Assembly: GCF_905220565.1 (NCBI RefSeq)
Contig: NC_059404.1
Span: 11,932,472 to 11,996,471 of the forward strand
Direction of reading: 5' to 3'
From: Melitaea cinxia
Lineage: Eukaryota > Arthropoda > Insecta > Lepidoptera > Nymphalidae
Length of the DNA stretch: 64,000 bases
Under the pieces are notes generated by a model that did not search any database, was not told where the DNA came from, and worked only from the letters and a program-made list of their open reading frames with translations. Within the stretch, counting starts at the first letter, position 1, and each line of letters starts with the position of its first letter. The position numbers were made by a program, and so were the translations under genes. This document shows, one piece after another, positions 51,791 through 62,705 of this stretch.

Positions 51791-54700
51791 ATGGATACTT
51801 TAAATATTGTGCAATGGAATGCTCAGAGTATTCTACACAATCAACATATTTTTAATTATTTCCTTTTGGACAAAAATATTCACATTGCGTTAATTTGTGA
51901 GACTTGGTTAAAGCCTTGTCAAAAATTTAAGATACGTCATTACAATGTAATTCGTCTTGATTCAGGAAACACCCACAATGGCGTAGCCATATTAATACAT
52001 AGCTCTATTTCTTATTCTAAAATTGATACTTTTTATGATGACTCCATTCAAAATGTTGTTGTTCGTATAAAATACTCTAGCAACAAAGAACTTACTATCA
52101 TAAGCTTTTACAGTCCAACTAATTGCAATCCTGCTTTTTCTAAATCTAAACTAGACAGGTTAATTAAAAGTTTACCAGAACCAATCTTCCTAGCAGGAGA
52201 TTTTAATGGCCTAAACTCAGCCTGGGGCTGTTCTACTTCTAATTGTCGAGGCAAAGACATTTTAGAGTCTATCAATAACAATAATTTGGTTATACTTAAT
52301 GACGGAAGTATGACCACTGTTGGTTCGCACATATGGAGACAGAATGCTCTTGACTTAACCATAGTATCACCTTCATTGGCTCTAGAGTGTGACTGGTCAG
52401 TACATGACGATCCCTTAGGCAGCTACCACTTTCCTGTAATCACAAAAATTTTACTTAATAACAATCATTACAATGCCACTCCTATTCCCAATAGTAGCTC
52501 ACTACCCTGCTTCCCTAACCTGAACAACGTTGATTGGAACATTTATAATTTAAATGTCCAACTATTGCTCACTGAATTTTCTCTTGATACACAAGACCCC
52601 CTTCATAACTACACAAAATTTACAGATATTTTACACTCAGCACTGTGGAAATCATCTTCTATTTCTAAGCACTCTTTGGTTAATACAGCTTTATCTTCAT
52701 GCTCTCCTTCTAACTTAAATAAAAAAAAAAAACTTCTTCCTTGGTGGAATTTCAATTGCACCAAAGCCGTATTAAATAGCAAAAACGCTTATTTGACTTT
52801 TAAATCTGATCCCACTGAGGCTAATTACATTAATTTTAAAAGACTACAAGCCACCAAAAAATATATTATCAGAAATGAGAGAAGAAACAGTTGGATAAAA
52901 CTTTGTGAACAATTTAACAGATCGACTCCTATATCAGTCATTTGGACGTATATGCGAAAATTTAACAAAAGCTATTTTCCACCTTCCCATAACAACTCTG
53001 ACTATTCTTGGATCTTTGATTTTCTCAAAAAATATACTCCAGATACTGTAGAGCCAGCCTTTAATCTTAATTCTTTCTGCCATATTCTTGCTAATCAAAA
53101 TTTTATTATAAAATCTTTTACCATTGTCGAATTAAATTCTGCTATTTCATCCAGAAAAGACTCTACACCTGGCCTTGACTACATTTCATATAAAATGCTT
53201 AAACACCTGTCTTCTCAATCTAAACTAATTTTATTAAATATCCTGAATCTTCTTTGGGAGCATAATCTTATTCCTATGGATTGGAAGGTTGATTGTTTAG
53301 TACCTATCTTAAAACCCAACAAGGACAAGTTTAACTTTGATTCATATAGACCTATAGCATTGACTTCTTGCATGGGAAAAATATTTGAACAACTTTTAAA
53401 ACAAAGATTGGAACATTTCATAGAGTCTAATCATATTTTACCTTCTAATCAGTTTGGTTTTAGAAGAGGCAGGTCTTCAAGGGAGAGCATTGCTCACTTA
53501 CATCTTGATATTTATAATGCTATACAATCAAAGCAAGCTCTCGCTGGAGTTTTCTTCGATGTAGTTGGAGCCTTTAATAATGTTAACCATCATATTCTAT
53601 CCACGGAATTAGCTGCGATTGGTTTACCTGTAAAAGTTATACAATGGATTTTTAATTTTTTGCACAGTAGGAAGGTATTTGTTAAGTATAATAATAGACT
53701 TATTGGTCCAAGGCTTTCTCATAAAGGTACATGTCAAGGTAGCATTTTGAGTCCATTGATTTTCACACTTTATATACATAGATTAAACTTAATTCTAGGC
53801 TCTCATATATACAATTTACAGTTTGCTGATGATTTGGTAGTCTATTGTTCTAGTAATAATATAACTACCCTAAATCTTAAGTTAAACGAAGCTTTAGTTA
53901 AATTAAATTCTTATTTTAATTATCTTGCATTGGACATTAGCTTTGAAAAGTCTAAAGTCATAGTTTTTAATAAAGTAGGGTCTGAAAGAATTAAAATAAA
54001 CTATAATAATATATCTCTTCTTATCACAAATGAAGTTAAATTTTTAGGTGTTATATTCATGAATAACTTATCATGGAACAAATATGTAGACCACATAGTT
54101 GATAGAGCTCTTAAGGCTCTTAATATTTTAAAGTCTCTTGCAAAAACATATTGGGGTTCTGATCCAAAAATCCTTCTTACCCTATATAAATCTCTTGTAC
54201 GCAGTCATTTTGAATATGGATTTCTATGTTTTTCTGCTAATGACAAGTTGGTTAACAAATTAAATATTATTCAAAATCACAGCCTGAGACTTATCACTGG
54301 CGCCATGAAAACAACCCCAATTAATTCGTTACAGGTCGAGTGCAACATTTCCCCTTTACACCTTAGATTTAAATATTTGAAATACTGTTTTTTGCTAAAA
54401 CTGTTTTCCATTAGTAATCATCCTCTAATTAAAAAGCTTAATTACTTACATAGTAAATATCCTGTAAATGCTCCATTAACTTCTAATAACCCATTTATTC
54501 TCTTCGAATATTCATTCATGTTAAATCTAAATAACCAGCACAAAATACACAGTTCTAGCAATTGGATGTGTTACGAAAAGGAGTTTGACTGTCTTATTAA
54601 TCAAATCGATATTATTATTGACCATAAGCTAAAAGAGCGCCAGGAAGTTTACAGCCTCATAGCACAATACTCTGATAAGTTCAAACAAGTTTACACAGAT

Positions 54701-55573
54701 GGATCAAAAAATGATATAAATGTTTCCATGGCCTATTATGTACCTCATCTGAAGTTTGGCCAAGGCGTCAGATTGAAAAAGGAGATATCAATATTTACAG
54801 CTGAAGCTCTAGCAATTACTGCTGCCCTAGAATTCATTAAAAAACAAACTAATCAATATTGGCTGATCATTACTGACAGTATGAGCGTTCTAAAGGCTTT
54901 AGATAATTATCAATTCAGTGCTAATACAAACTTCATCATTTTAGAAATAAGACATCTCCTTTATCAACTATCCAGAAGAAACTACAACATCAAATTATTG
55001 TGGACACCTTCACATATAGGAGTAAGGGGAAATGAACATGTGGACTTTCTGGCACGTTCAATTGTTGACAGTGACAGCGGCAGCCCTGTTGATGAGAATG
55101 TTGCCGTACCATACACTGATCTATTAGTTGCTATTAAATCAAAAATCCTATCTGATTGGCGTGATCTTTGGCGACAAACCTTGTTAAGAAAAGGATCTTG
55201 GTATGCTCAGATAAATCAAGATATTGGAAAAAGTCCTTGGTTTACTAAATCGCATCAACATAGAAGCAGAAAATATTATACAATACTATGCCGCTTGAGA
55301 TTTGGACATTGCAGATTTAATGCACATTTGAATCGTATGCGTATCATCTCATCGCCCGTTTGCCCACATTGCACCAACAACTCTACACAGTCTTTAGATC
55401 ACATATTTTTTGAATGCTCCGCTTTTAATCTGGAACGCCTCTTATTTATAGCCAACTTGTTATCAACTTCTGGACCAAAAAATGTCCCGCGCAATACACA
55501 AGATTTATTGACTAATTTGGATAACTATACTAGTATATTTGAATTTATTTGCAATACTATCAATGATATTTGA
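51791..55573 (+). CDS. ORF2 endonuclease-RT-RNase H of I-group LINE
   Basis: The first ATG is at 51791; an upstream TTG in the same frame is unlikely as a start. An AP-type endonuclease has LNIVQWNAQS, ALICETWLK, FLAGDFNGLNSAWG, QNALDLTIV and GSYHFPV (Tyr where Asp is common). RT has SYRPIALTSCMGKIFEQ, NQFGFRRGRSS, GVFFDVVGAFNNV, GTCQGSILSPLIF and LQFADDLVVY. RNase H has VYTDGSKND, FTAEALAI, IITDSMSV, LWTPSHIGVRGNEHVD, so all four acidic residues are present. A C-terminal CPHC...H....C motif ends the protein (CPHCTNNS, DHIFFEC). No disabling change is seen over 1,260 codons. Confidence 0.92.
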   Translation: MDTLNIVQWNAQSILHNQHIFNYFLLDKNIHIALICETWLKPCQKFKIRHYNVIRLDSGNTHNGVAILIHSSISYSKIDTFYDDSIQNVVVRIKYSSNKELTIISFYSPTNCNPAFSKSKLDRLIKSLPEPIFLAGDFNGLNSAWGCSTSNCRGKDILESINNNNLVILNDGSMTTVGSHIWRQNALDLTIVSPSLALECDWSVHDDPLGSYHFPVITKILLNNNHYNATPIPNSSSLPCFPNLNNVDWNIYNLNVQLLLTEFSLDTQDPLHNYTKFTDILHSALWKSSSISKHSLVNTALSSCSPSNLNKKKKLLPWWNFNCTKAVLNSKNAYLTFKSDPTEANYINFKRLQATKKYIIRNERRNSWIKLCEQFNRSTPISVIWTYMRKFNKSYFPPSHNNSDYSWIFDFLKKYTPDTVEPAFNLNSFCHILANQNFIIKSFTIVELNSAISSRKDSTPGLDYISYKMLKHLSSQSKLILLNILNLLWEHNLIPMDWKVDCLVPILKPNKDKFNFDSYRPIALTSCMGKIFEQLLKQRLEHFIESNHILPSNQFGFRRGRSSRESIAHLHLDIYNAIQSKQALAGVFFDVVGAFNNVNHHILSTELAAIGLPVKVIQWIFNFLHSRKVFVKYNNRLIGPRLSHKGTCQGSILSPLIFTLYIHRLNLILGSHIYNLQFADDLVVYCSSNNITTLNLKLNEALVKLNSYFNYLALDISFEKSKVIVFNKVGSERIKINYNNISLLITNEVKFLGVIFMNNLSWNKYVDHIVDRALKALNILKSLAKTYWGSDPKILLTLYKSLVRSHFEYGFLCFSANDKLVNKLNIIQNHSLRLITGAMKTTPINSLQVECNISPLHLRFKYLKYCFLLKLFSISNHPLIKKLNYLHSKYPVNAPLTSNNPFILFEYSFMLNLNNQHKIHSSSNWMCYEKEFDCLINQIDIIIDHKLKERQEVYSLIAQYSDKFKQVYTDGSKNDINVSMAYYVPHLKFGQGVRLKKEISIFTAEALAITAALEFIKKQTNQYWLIITDSMSVLKALDNYQFSANTNFIILEIRHLLYQLSRRNYNIKLLWTPSHIGVRGNEHVDFLARSIVDSDSGSPVDENVAVPYTDLLVAIKSKILSDWRDLWRQTLLRKGSWYAQINQDIGKSPWFTKSHQHRSRKYYTILCRLRFGHCRFNAHLNRMRIISSPVCPHCTNNSTQSLDHIFFECSAFNLERLLFIANLLSTSGPKNVPRNTQDLLTNLDNYTSIFEFICNTINDI

Positions 55574-55899
55574 AACAGGATCAGGACCTTCATTCATCGG
55601 ATGTGAAATTTTATTTTGATATTTCAGGCTTCGGCCTATTACAGACTTGGTTTCGACCTCGCCTATCACTTATAGACAAAGAAGAGTAGACGAAAATATG
55701 AAATTTCAGACTTGGTTTCGGCCTTACTCTACCAGTCATCGAATCAGAAGAACAATAAAGTTACTTCAGACTTGGCTCCGGCTTTTTGATATATCAGAAC
55801 GAAACTTACAAATTCAGACTAGGCTGTATGGATTATAGTCCTTTGCCTTTCCCTATTGGGGATAAATTTTAAAACAACATGTCATACATGTGATGGGTG

Positions 55900-56305
55900 T
55901 CAAATAAAATTAATGTTTATTGATGGGTAGATTTGCTCTAAGTTAATAAAAAATAAAAATATTGTAAGTGAACGTGTGCTAAAAGAAATTTTACAGCTGA
56001 GTAATTATATAAATGAAAAAAGAAAAAAATAAAAATACCCAATTACAACAAAAGACATCAACTTAATTAAAGACATCAACCTAATTAATACTACATAATT
56101 TATACCAAAACGAACTGCAAATATTAAGGTCTTAAGATGTGAATTAACATACAGAAGGAGTAATTGACAGACATAATTACTTGTTTATTTTTTCGTAACT
56201 CTTTTGGGCCTGCAAGCTTGAGCTGCTTTACTTTACGAGAATTTGATAGGCTTTTAGTAAGCAGTCGCTGTTTACAGGTTGATTAATTACCCATACAAGT
56301 AACAT
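55900..56305. other. AT-rich stretch, no feature seen
   Basis: Contains a short direct duplication around AAAGACATCAACTTAATT at 56050-56090. Confidence 0.35.
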
Positions 56306-56310
56306 TTTGA

Positions 56311-56492
56311 TGACGCGTTGGCGCAACGGTCACAGCACTGGTTTGTGTCTGTTACGCTGGCGGTTGCAGGTTCGATCCCCGCACATGATAAATATTTGTA
56401 TTACATAAAGATGTTTGCCGCTGTCTGGGTGTTTGTGCAGTCCTTATGGGTCTTCCCACTGTGCCTCGGAGAGCACGTTAAGTTTTTAAGAA
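56311..56492 (+). mobile_element. tRNA-derived SINE, well-preserved head
   Basis: Starts TGACGCGTTGGCGCAACGGT, a good A-box region; B box GGTTCGATCCC lies at 56369-56379. The body TTGCCGCTGTCTGGGTGTTT and CACTGTGCCTCGGAGAGCAC is cut off after CGTTAAG. It is the best pol III promoter among the four heads in the window. Confidence 0.8.
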
Positions 56493-56713
56493 CGTTTATA
56501 TAAAAAAATAATAATTAAAAACAAAACAAAAAACCCGCCTGCGTGAAGAACAACTAATAGAAAATCAACTGAAAAAGCTGGAACAAGATAAAAATTCAAT
56601 ATGCACACAAAGTCAGCGAAATAAATAGAAACAATATCAAACATTTTGTGCTGTACATTTAAAATATATTAATACGGTAGTCCTTCGAAACTTTATGCAA
56701 CGTCGTACATAAC

Positions 56714-56783
56714 ATGCAGTCGGAGACATGCACAAAGAGAGAATGATTTGACTTATCCTTCAATTTCATGCCTCCGACTGCAT
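56714..56783. repeat. 70-nt inverted repeat (hairpin)
   Basis: ATGCAGTCGGAGACATG and, in reverse, ATGCAGTCGGAGGCATG pair over 16 of 17 positions, with a 36-nt loop. It might be a MITE remnant or a small-RNA-type hairpin. Confidence 0.7.
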
Positions 56784-56834
56784 ATTATCTACGATTTTTA
56801 ATTATTATTTTATTTATGTCTTTTTAGTCAGACA

Positions 56835-57000
56835 TATAACGTAATCGGTTCAATTCATTAAAACAGTTTACATCATTTGGTTGATTAAGTAATTTTTTTA
56901 GGGTCAAGAGAACTGATAGCAAGCCCGGAGAAAGATCTCACTCTGCTCAAAGCAACGTAAGCCTGACCTTTAGCAAATAGGTGACTGCTTAAGTCAACAA
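56835..57000 (-). pseudogene. Helitron helicase C-terminal fragment, frameshifted
   Basis: The minus frame holds GQAYVALSRVRSFSGLAISS then LDPKK, the last motif of PIF1-type helicases as found in Helitron Rep/helicase proteins. After a run of seven A, the expected continuation (LLNQPNDVNCFNELNRL) is read in another frame, so one base change in the A-run broke it. Upstream sequence in the frame (to 57247) is not recognisably helicase. This is the only autonomous Helitron coding trace in the window. Confidence 0.75.
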
Positions 57001-57004
57001 CTAT

Positions 57005-57610
57005 TAGTTTTAATATAATGAAATTATTATGAAAATTATTTGTTTGTATTTGGTATAATGTATTTGTTATTGATTTTATTAATGTAACTGTAAATTGGTG
57101 TGACATTATTTTATTAATTTTTATTTGTAATTTTAATTGTGTTTTTTTTAACCATTGTATTTTATTAGAAAGGCTACACCCCGAAGTTGATCGTCGCCTA
57201 GGAGGCGAGTTTGGCATGGCATAGGCGTGGGAAAGAGCAAAGTCCACATTTTTTAAACTTTAATATTGTATTTCTTTATTAGTATTGCGGTAATAATAAT
57301 CATGATATACCTTTTTAAAATCCTTGTATTGTGCCCTTCAATTTGATACCCATATTGTAGTATTCGAGAAAAATTTTTTTTTTTCATTAACTACAATGGC
57401 TTCGCGCAGCCGCCATGTTTGATTTTTTTTTAATGTCACCTATCTAAGAACACTTGGGCAGCTAAGACAAACCTAACGATACCTCAATTATGTAAATCCG
57501 TTCAGTGGTTCTGGAAATATGAGGTAGTAAAGAATATTACATACAAATATACATACATACATACAAGATACGCGCGAAAAACATAACCCTTCCTTGGCAG
57601 TCGGGTAATA
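57005..57610. repeat. Unclassified repeat stretch
   Basis: GCGCAGCCGCCATGTTTGAT, CCGTTCAGTGGTTCTGGAAA, an ACATACATACATAC run and AAACATAACCCTTCCTTGGC then AGTCGGGTAA recall a dispersed lepidopteran repeat. No second copy is present here, so this rests on memory. Confidence 0.35.
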
Positions 57611-57614
57611 ACAA

Positions 57615-59560
57615 ATAACTTAAGTGCCCTGAAATGCCATGCCACTTCTGGTCTGTGTTTGATCTATGTATATTCCACGCTTCCGATCGCTGTGTAAACT
57701 GATTGTTGAATTTCTACCCGCTTTAGTTTTATTTTTTCTTTTGTGTTGGACTCGCAGTAATACTGTGTTATAAATTACAAATTGTTTATATAGTTAAATT
57801 TTTCATGTAATTGAAATTATTGTAATTCTTTATGAGAAAGTAAGTATAAATTTGGATCAACGTGTGCACCAGAATAGATCAGATTTATTTAAATCAAATT
57901 ACCACCAGTCTGAATTCAAAATCGTTATTAGCTGATTGTGAGTTAAAATTAATTACAAATTCTGAATGGATTTAAATGACGAGAGCTTATTATCTGGACG
58001 AGGGCCTGCCTTAAGCCTGCGTTTAATCTTCCATCTCATTACGGCCTAAATTTTATGTACGGGTAATTACCAAACCAACAGTCCCTACTTGAATCATTGA
58101 GTGTGTTTATGATCACGACGTACTTACCACGCGTCTAAAAATGAGTCAAAATAAATTTTTACCTAATATTATTTTGATAAAACCAGGTATATATACGGTA
58201 TACGTGAATATAAACAACAAAGAGCATTTCAATATATATCATTCAATTTGTATCAATACGCAATAAAGCTTTTAAAAAAATAATCGAATTAAAAGTAAAT
58301 GAGAAATGCGCGCCATGGACAATACTCCTAATCGCAAACGTTCCCTTCAAAGAGCTCTCATTACAAGATGGGGACATTTTTCCGGACAAAAGCAATTGTA
58401 GGTAATGAGCATTAGCAAGAAAACTCCGCTAGAAAAGTCTGAAGTTAGTATTCACTTGCAATGTCTCAATCGCTTATGAAACCGATTTATATTTTATTTG
58501 GTATCTTATGACTATTCTTCAATTTTGATTATGGTGATTTTGACCAAATGAAAATAAAATTAATTTTTTGTTTAACTGTTTAAAAATACTCGTAAAATGT
58601 AAAAGAAAATATGCCAGAACGTGATCCCAAATCTAACCAAAGTTCGTTTTGGCATCACATGATAATTACAAATACAATGTTAGACAAATATTACACATTA
58701 TTTATTAAATAAACAAAAAATTAACAAAGCATTTTATGTAAAATCTGCAACAAATATTTTTTTATCTATATTATCATTCAAAAGTATGTTATTGGATATA
58801 TGAAACAAAAATATAAAATTCAAACATATAAATTTGAAAAAGAAACAAGATCGAGCGTTATAAAAGAGATACTGCATCTCATCGCTCGTTCCGTTTTTCC
58901 TCCAAGTAATTACAACTCAAACGTTGAGCTAAACGGTAACTTCTGTATTTTACGTGACTCGACTTACATTGCTGTCTCAAGAGTAATGTTTCTATCCTGG
59001 GGTTATATGAATTAGTGACATGGTTTTAGTAAGCCCTGACTCACACATTTTCCAAGGTTATTGTTTAAAAAGAGGTTTTATGAACAAAGGTAAACTAATT
59101 TGTGCGGACGCTTAGCCATTGCTATTCTAGCACCTCTTCAATTATAATGGAATTAAAAGGTAAAATAGATTTATCTTATAACAATTTTGTCAGTGAGAAA
59201 AATTTTAAACGTCTTTTAAGAGTCGTCCAAACTTGCCGAATACAGTACTAATAAATTCTGACATTTAATTTTCTTGGCAACTTAAACCAAATACATTTTT
59301 GAATGTTAGGAAATAAAATTAAATATTAAGCATCTAATTTGATAAAAATCTTAAGTTATCTTTTGGAGGTTTTATGTTGAAACTTTTAATTTTATGTTGT
59401 AACACTGTTTGAAGCACATTCCCCGCACTGAAAACAATGGTTTCAAAGTTTCAGAATTTTATATCCCTATTTACGGCCAGATATATAAGCTATGCTCGTA
59501 CGTATAAAGTTTTATTAATATTCACTTACTACTCGTAAAGTAAAGTTTAATTAATATTCA
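57615..59560. other. Long AT-rich stretch, no gene
   Basis: The 71-codon frame 58800-59015 has no recognised domain. At 59500-59570 an imperfect tandem duplication of TTAATATTCACT(T/C)ACTACT precedes the SINE. Confidence 0.35.
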
Positions 59561-59570
59561 CTCACTACTA

Positions 59571-59730
59571 TCGTCGGGGGTCCGGAACCACACACAATAC
59601 ACAAGCACAAACGCCCAGACCACAACAAACATCCTATATGGCCAATAGAAATATCTGTCGTGAGCGGGGATCGAACTCGCGACCGCCAGCGCAACAGTTA
59701 GTAATGTGACCGCTGCGCAAACGCGTCGTC
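59571..59730 (-). mobile_element. tRNA-derived SINE, reverse orientation
   Basis: On the minus strand: GACGACGCGTTTGCGCAGCG, B box GAGTTCGATCCCC, CTATTGGCCATATAGGATG, TTGTTGTGGTCTGGGCGTTT, ending near GGTTCCGGACCCCCGACGA. Same family as the copies at 14.7, 42.4 and 56.3 kb. Confidence 0.75.
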
Positions 59731-59744
59731 ATATTTTTGCAATT

Positions 59745-59945
59745 CATTCAGCAAAGGGCAGAGGAGGGGGCGGTGGCAAACGCCGCCCGGCTCTTGCAGA
59801 GCGCCGTACCGACATGTAGGTACAAATCTGTTTACCGCGCAAAATTGAACCGGATGATTCGGCCGAATTATTCGGTTCGGTACATTTTGGACCGAATATT
59901 CGGCCGAACATTCGTATTCGGTTAAACATACATTCGGCGCATCTC
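59745..59945. repeat. GC-rich hairpin and TTCGG/CCGAA cluster
   Basis: GGCGG and CGCCGCC at 59769-59791 can pair around TGGCAAA. From 59850 to 59940 the sequence is dominated by ATTCGG and CCGAAT units, including the palindrome ATTCGGCCGAAT at 59857-59868 and a near copy at 59898-59908. I recall such clusters as dispersed insect repeats but cannot name the element. Confidence 0.55.
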
Positions 59946-59949
59946 TAAT

Positions 59950-60580
59950 ATATACATATATTATAGGTGTGTTTAACACATGTGTTTCATTTTTGCACAA
60001 AAATTTAACCAAACAAAATTAGTCTTTGCGGTTTGGTTTAATCTATAAACTTTGTCGTTCATTTCTTTATTTAAAATTCTTGAGACATCTGGTGTTTTAA
60101 AAATAGTAACTGAAAAATATTTTATAAATACTTCAAAGAAATTCATTGTTGGGGTAATGTTGTAAAACATTAAATGTCAAAGTATACAATATAACAATCT
60201 GAATGAATAAAGTGACGGTTATTGTTCCTTTTAATATTTACGTCACAATGCTTATAATAACAGTTTTTATACTTGGTAATTAAAATGTTTCTTCGTAATA
60301 AAAACAAATGCGTCTAAGAAAATAATTAAGAGGTCTACGTACCGAGACTACTTTTTTATCTGGAATTTTCTTACTTACAACCAGCAATGTTATTTTACCA
60401 CAGTAGTTAGTTATTCTCGTTGATGTTTTGTTTTCCAAAGTTTTTAAAAAAATAGGTTGATGTTGCCCTCATATGATAAGGTGAAAGAATATAAAATATA
60501 ACTTTTAATCTAATAAAAATTTACACTTAAAGAGTTAAACGTTATTGACATTTAATATTTTAGCTTTTATTTAGTGATAT
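59950..60580. other. AT-rich stretch, no feature seen
   Basis: The short minus-strand frames starting near 60012 and 60170 show no domain. Confidence 0.35.
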
Positions 60581-60587
60581 GTGACTA

Positions 60588-60752
60588 TAATAATAATAAT
60601 AATAATAATACACTTTATTGTACACCAAAAACAGAAATACTACATAGCAATGAAAGAAAAAAATTTAACGATATATTCATTGGGCACAAATGGCGGCCTT
60701 ATCGCTAAAAAGCGATCTCTTCCAGGCAACCTTAGGGCAAAGGAAATGGTCT
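60588..60752 (-). mobile_element. LINE 3' end with conserved hairpin (L2-like family), copy e
   Basis: On the minus strand: CTAAGGTTGCCTGGAAGAG, a perfect stem at 60716-60701 (ATCGCT-TTTT-AGCGAT), AAGGCCGCCATTTG, TTTTTGGTGTACAATAAAG and a TTATTATTA tail in plus-complement. Confidence 0.8.
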
Positions 60753-60759
60753 AGCATCA

Positions 60760-62695
60760 GCGACTATATTATTGTAACTGCCAAAATTACAATCGATTTA
60801 TCGCTAGTTGAGAGGTAAATTGCTTTGTACAGCACATATATCGCTTCTGAAACGTTTATTGCGTTGCAAACATGAAAGAGTTCAAACTAGTTCGTGATTT
60901 TCGTATATCAAAGTACGCTAGTCGTTCTCGATAGTCGCCCGCAATCGTGTATCGGACGGACTTCATGAATTGCAAATGTTTTTACCTTTTATCCGCCAAC
61001 TGAACGATATTGGTGTTTTAGCGTTTAACATATTTGTGATTTTCAAAACTTTTTTTTAATATACATACTATTTTAATTTACTTTCACAAGCTTGTTTGTT
61101 CGTTAATTCGTTTCTTTACCATTTCATATAGTATTAATTCTTTTTCTTAGACTAGTAAGCCTTTTTATGCCTATTACAGTCGATCTAAAGGAGTAAACTC
61201 CAGTCGTGCGTCGGAACTCACGTACAAACTTTTTTATTTTATCTAAGATTCTACGTGACATTGGCGAAATCATCTGTGCTAATTTGGCATGATTGAAAGC
61301 CATTAACCCTGAAGAAGAAGAAGAAGATTTTATCTAAGAGTTTGTTTCTAAATTTATTGTCATCGAATAAATAAACTCTTCTACAGATTAATCAGTGTAT
61401 GATTAAAATCTGATATGGGTATACGAGTATGTACTTAGTTTTATATAAAATGCTTTTCTCTAGAGAAACTATTATGTTGTTTCATCAAATCTTTTATCTT
61501 ATTCATTCGTCTTTATACGACTGCTTGAAGCGATATCAAGTTAACGTTAACATAATTAATTTGATTAATTTGGAACAGATCAAAAGCTCAGGAGGAGATT
61601 TTAGTAATTAAATAATTAGGGATCTTTCAAGTATTACGTAAGAACCGAGGGGTTAGGGAGGAATCTTTGTTTTGATTATTTTTGATGACATGGGGGTCTA
61701 GATGGTGTTTGCATGCATGCATGCAGTCAGCCAGTAACATCTCACTGCTAGGCATATAGGGCCTCTTTCTCCATATAGGAGAAAGGTATATAGATGGTGG
61801 TTACATGAGCAATATTTTTTATTATTATTTCTTGTTGTCTTTTTCTCCAAAATTTTAAGATTGAAAGTCACTTTAAATGATAATACGTTATAGCATGATT
61901 AAAACTAATTTAAATATTTTACATCAGTAGCTTAGAAATATTAAAATGTTTACGCAATATGAGTCAACAAACGAACTAATATTCTTTAAGATATGAAGAG
62001 ACTGAAACAATCGAAAAATTTAATTTTTTTTTTTAAATTCAAGCTGAGTCTAAAGCCGATTAAAACACTCAATTAAAACCGCAAATTAACGTGTTAAGTG
62101 TACGCAGAGTGACGGTACAAGTTAGTAGTGAAGTGTGATAAATTAAAAGTTTGTAGACATGACAAATTCAATATTGATTTACTTTAATTATATTTGAGAC
62201 TTAAGATAGATGTAACGGAAATGATTGTTCGATATTTGGTATTTTAATTTAAAAAAATTCAAAAAGTGTTCTATCTCATTTTCTGCTGTCTAAATAATTC
62301 TAGTGCATAGACCAAAGAATGTCTTTGAAATAGTCAATTTTTTTTTCAAATAGTTGAACTTATTTGTGGCTGTATACATATGTTGATGAAACCAAAATTA
62401 TACACTTTTTCTCTATATAAAAACGTTCTTTTAAGTACTTTTAATTGAAGAGTTCATATTAAAATAATAATATAATATAAGCCTTCTATTAGGTTATTTA
62501 AGTTAATGTACATCAAAATAGTTAGCCGCCAATTTGACAGATTATTTCATTCGAAATTAGATGATGAGTCGAGCTACTAGTCCAATAATTGGTCTAGCAA
62601 ATAATCTGGCTATTAATAAAGAGACTAGTATCATCATTAGCTCTGTACAATACGCTGAAATTTACAAGCTACTTATGTTTTGCAAATATGTTATT
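60760..62695. other. AT-rich stretch with one SINE-related fragment
   Basis: 61718-61795 (AACATCTCACTGCTAGGCAT, CTCCATATAGGAGAAAGG) matches the distal SINE text in reverse. Two GAAGAAGAAGAAG units lie at 61312-61326. The rest is unrecognised. Confidence 0.35.
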
Positions 62696-62705
62696 AAATT
62701 TAACT

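Larger units (their letters stand above)
50575..55879 (+). mobile_element. Intact two-ORF I-group LINE with 13-bp target duplication
   Basis: TGTCATACATGTG is present at 50562-50574 and again at 55880-55892, bounding the element. It has a 120-bp 5' UTR, ORF1 (gag-like), a 10-nt gap, ORF2 (endonuclease, RT, RNase H), and a 300-bp 3' UTR ending ATAAATTTTAAAACAACA. RNase H after RT and three CCHC knuckles in ORF1 place it in the I group or a near relative. The 3' UTR carries a CAGACTTGG phrase at 55642, 55708 and 55767 and a diverged one at 55815. Both frames are open, so this copy could have moved recently. Confidence 0.9.
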
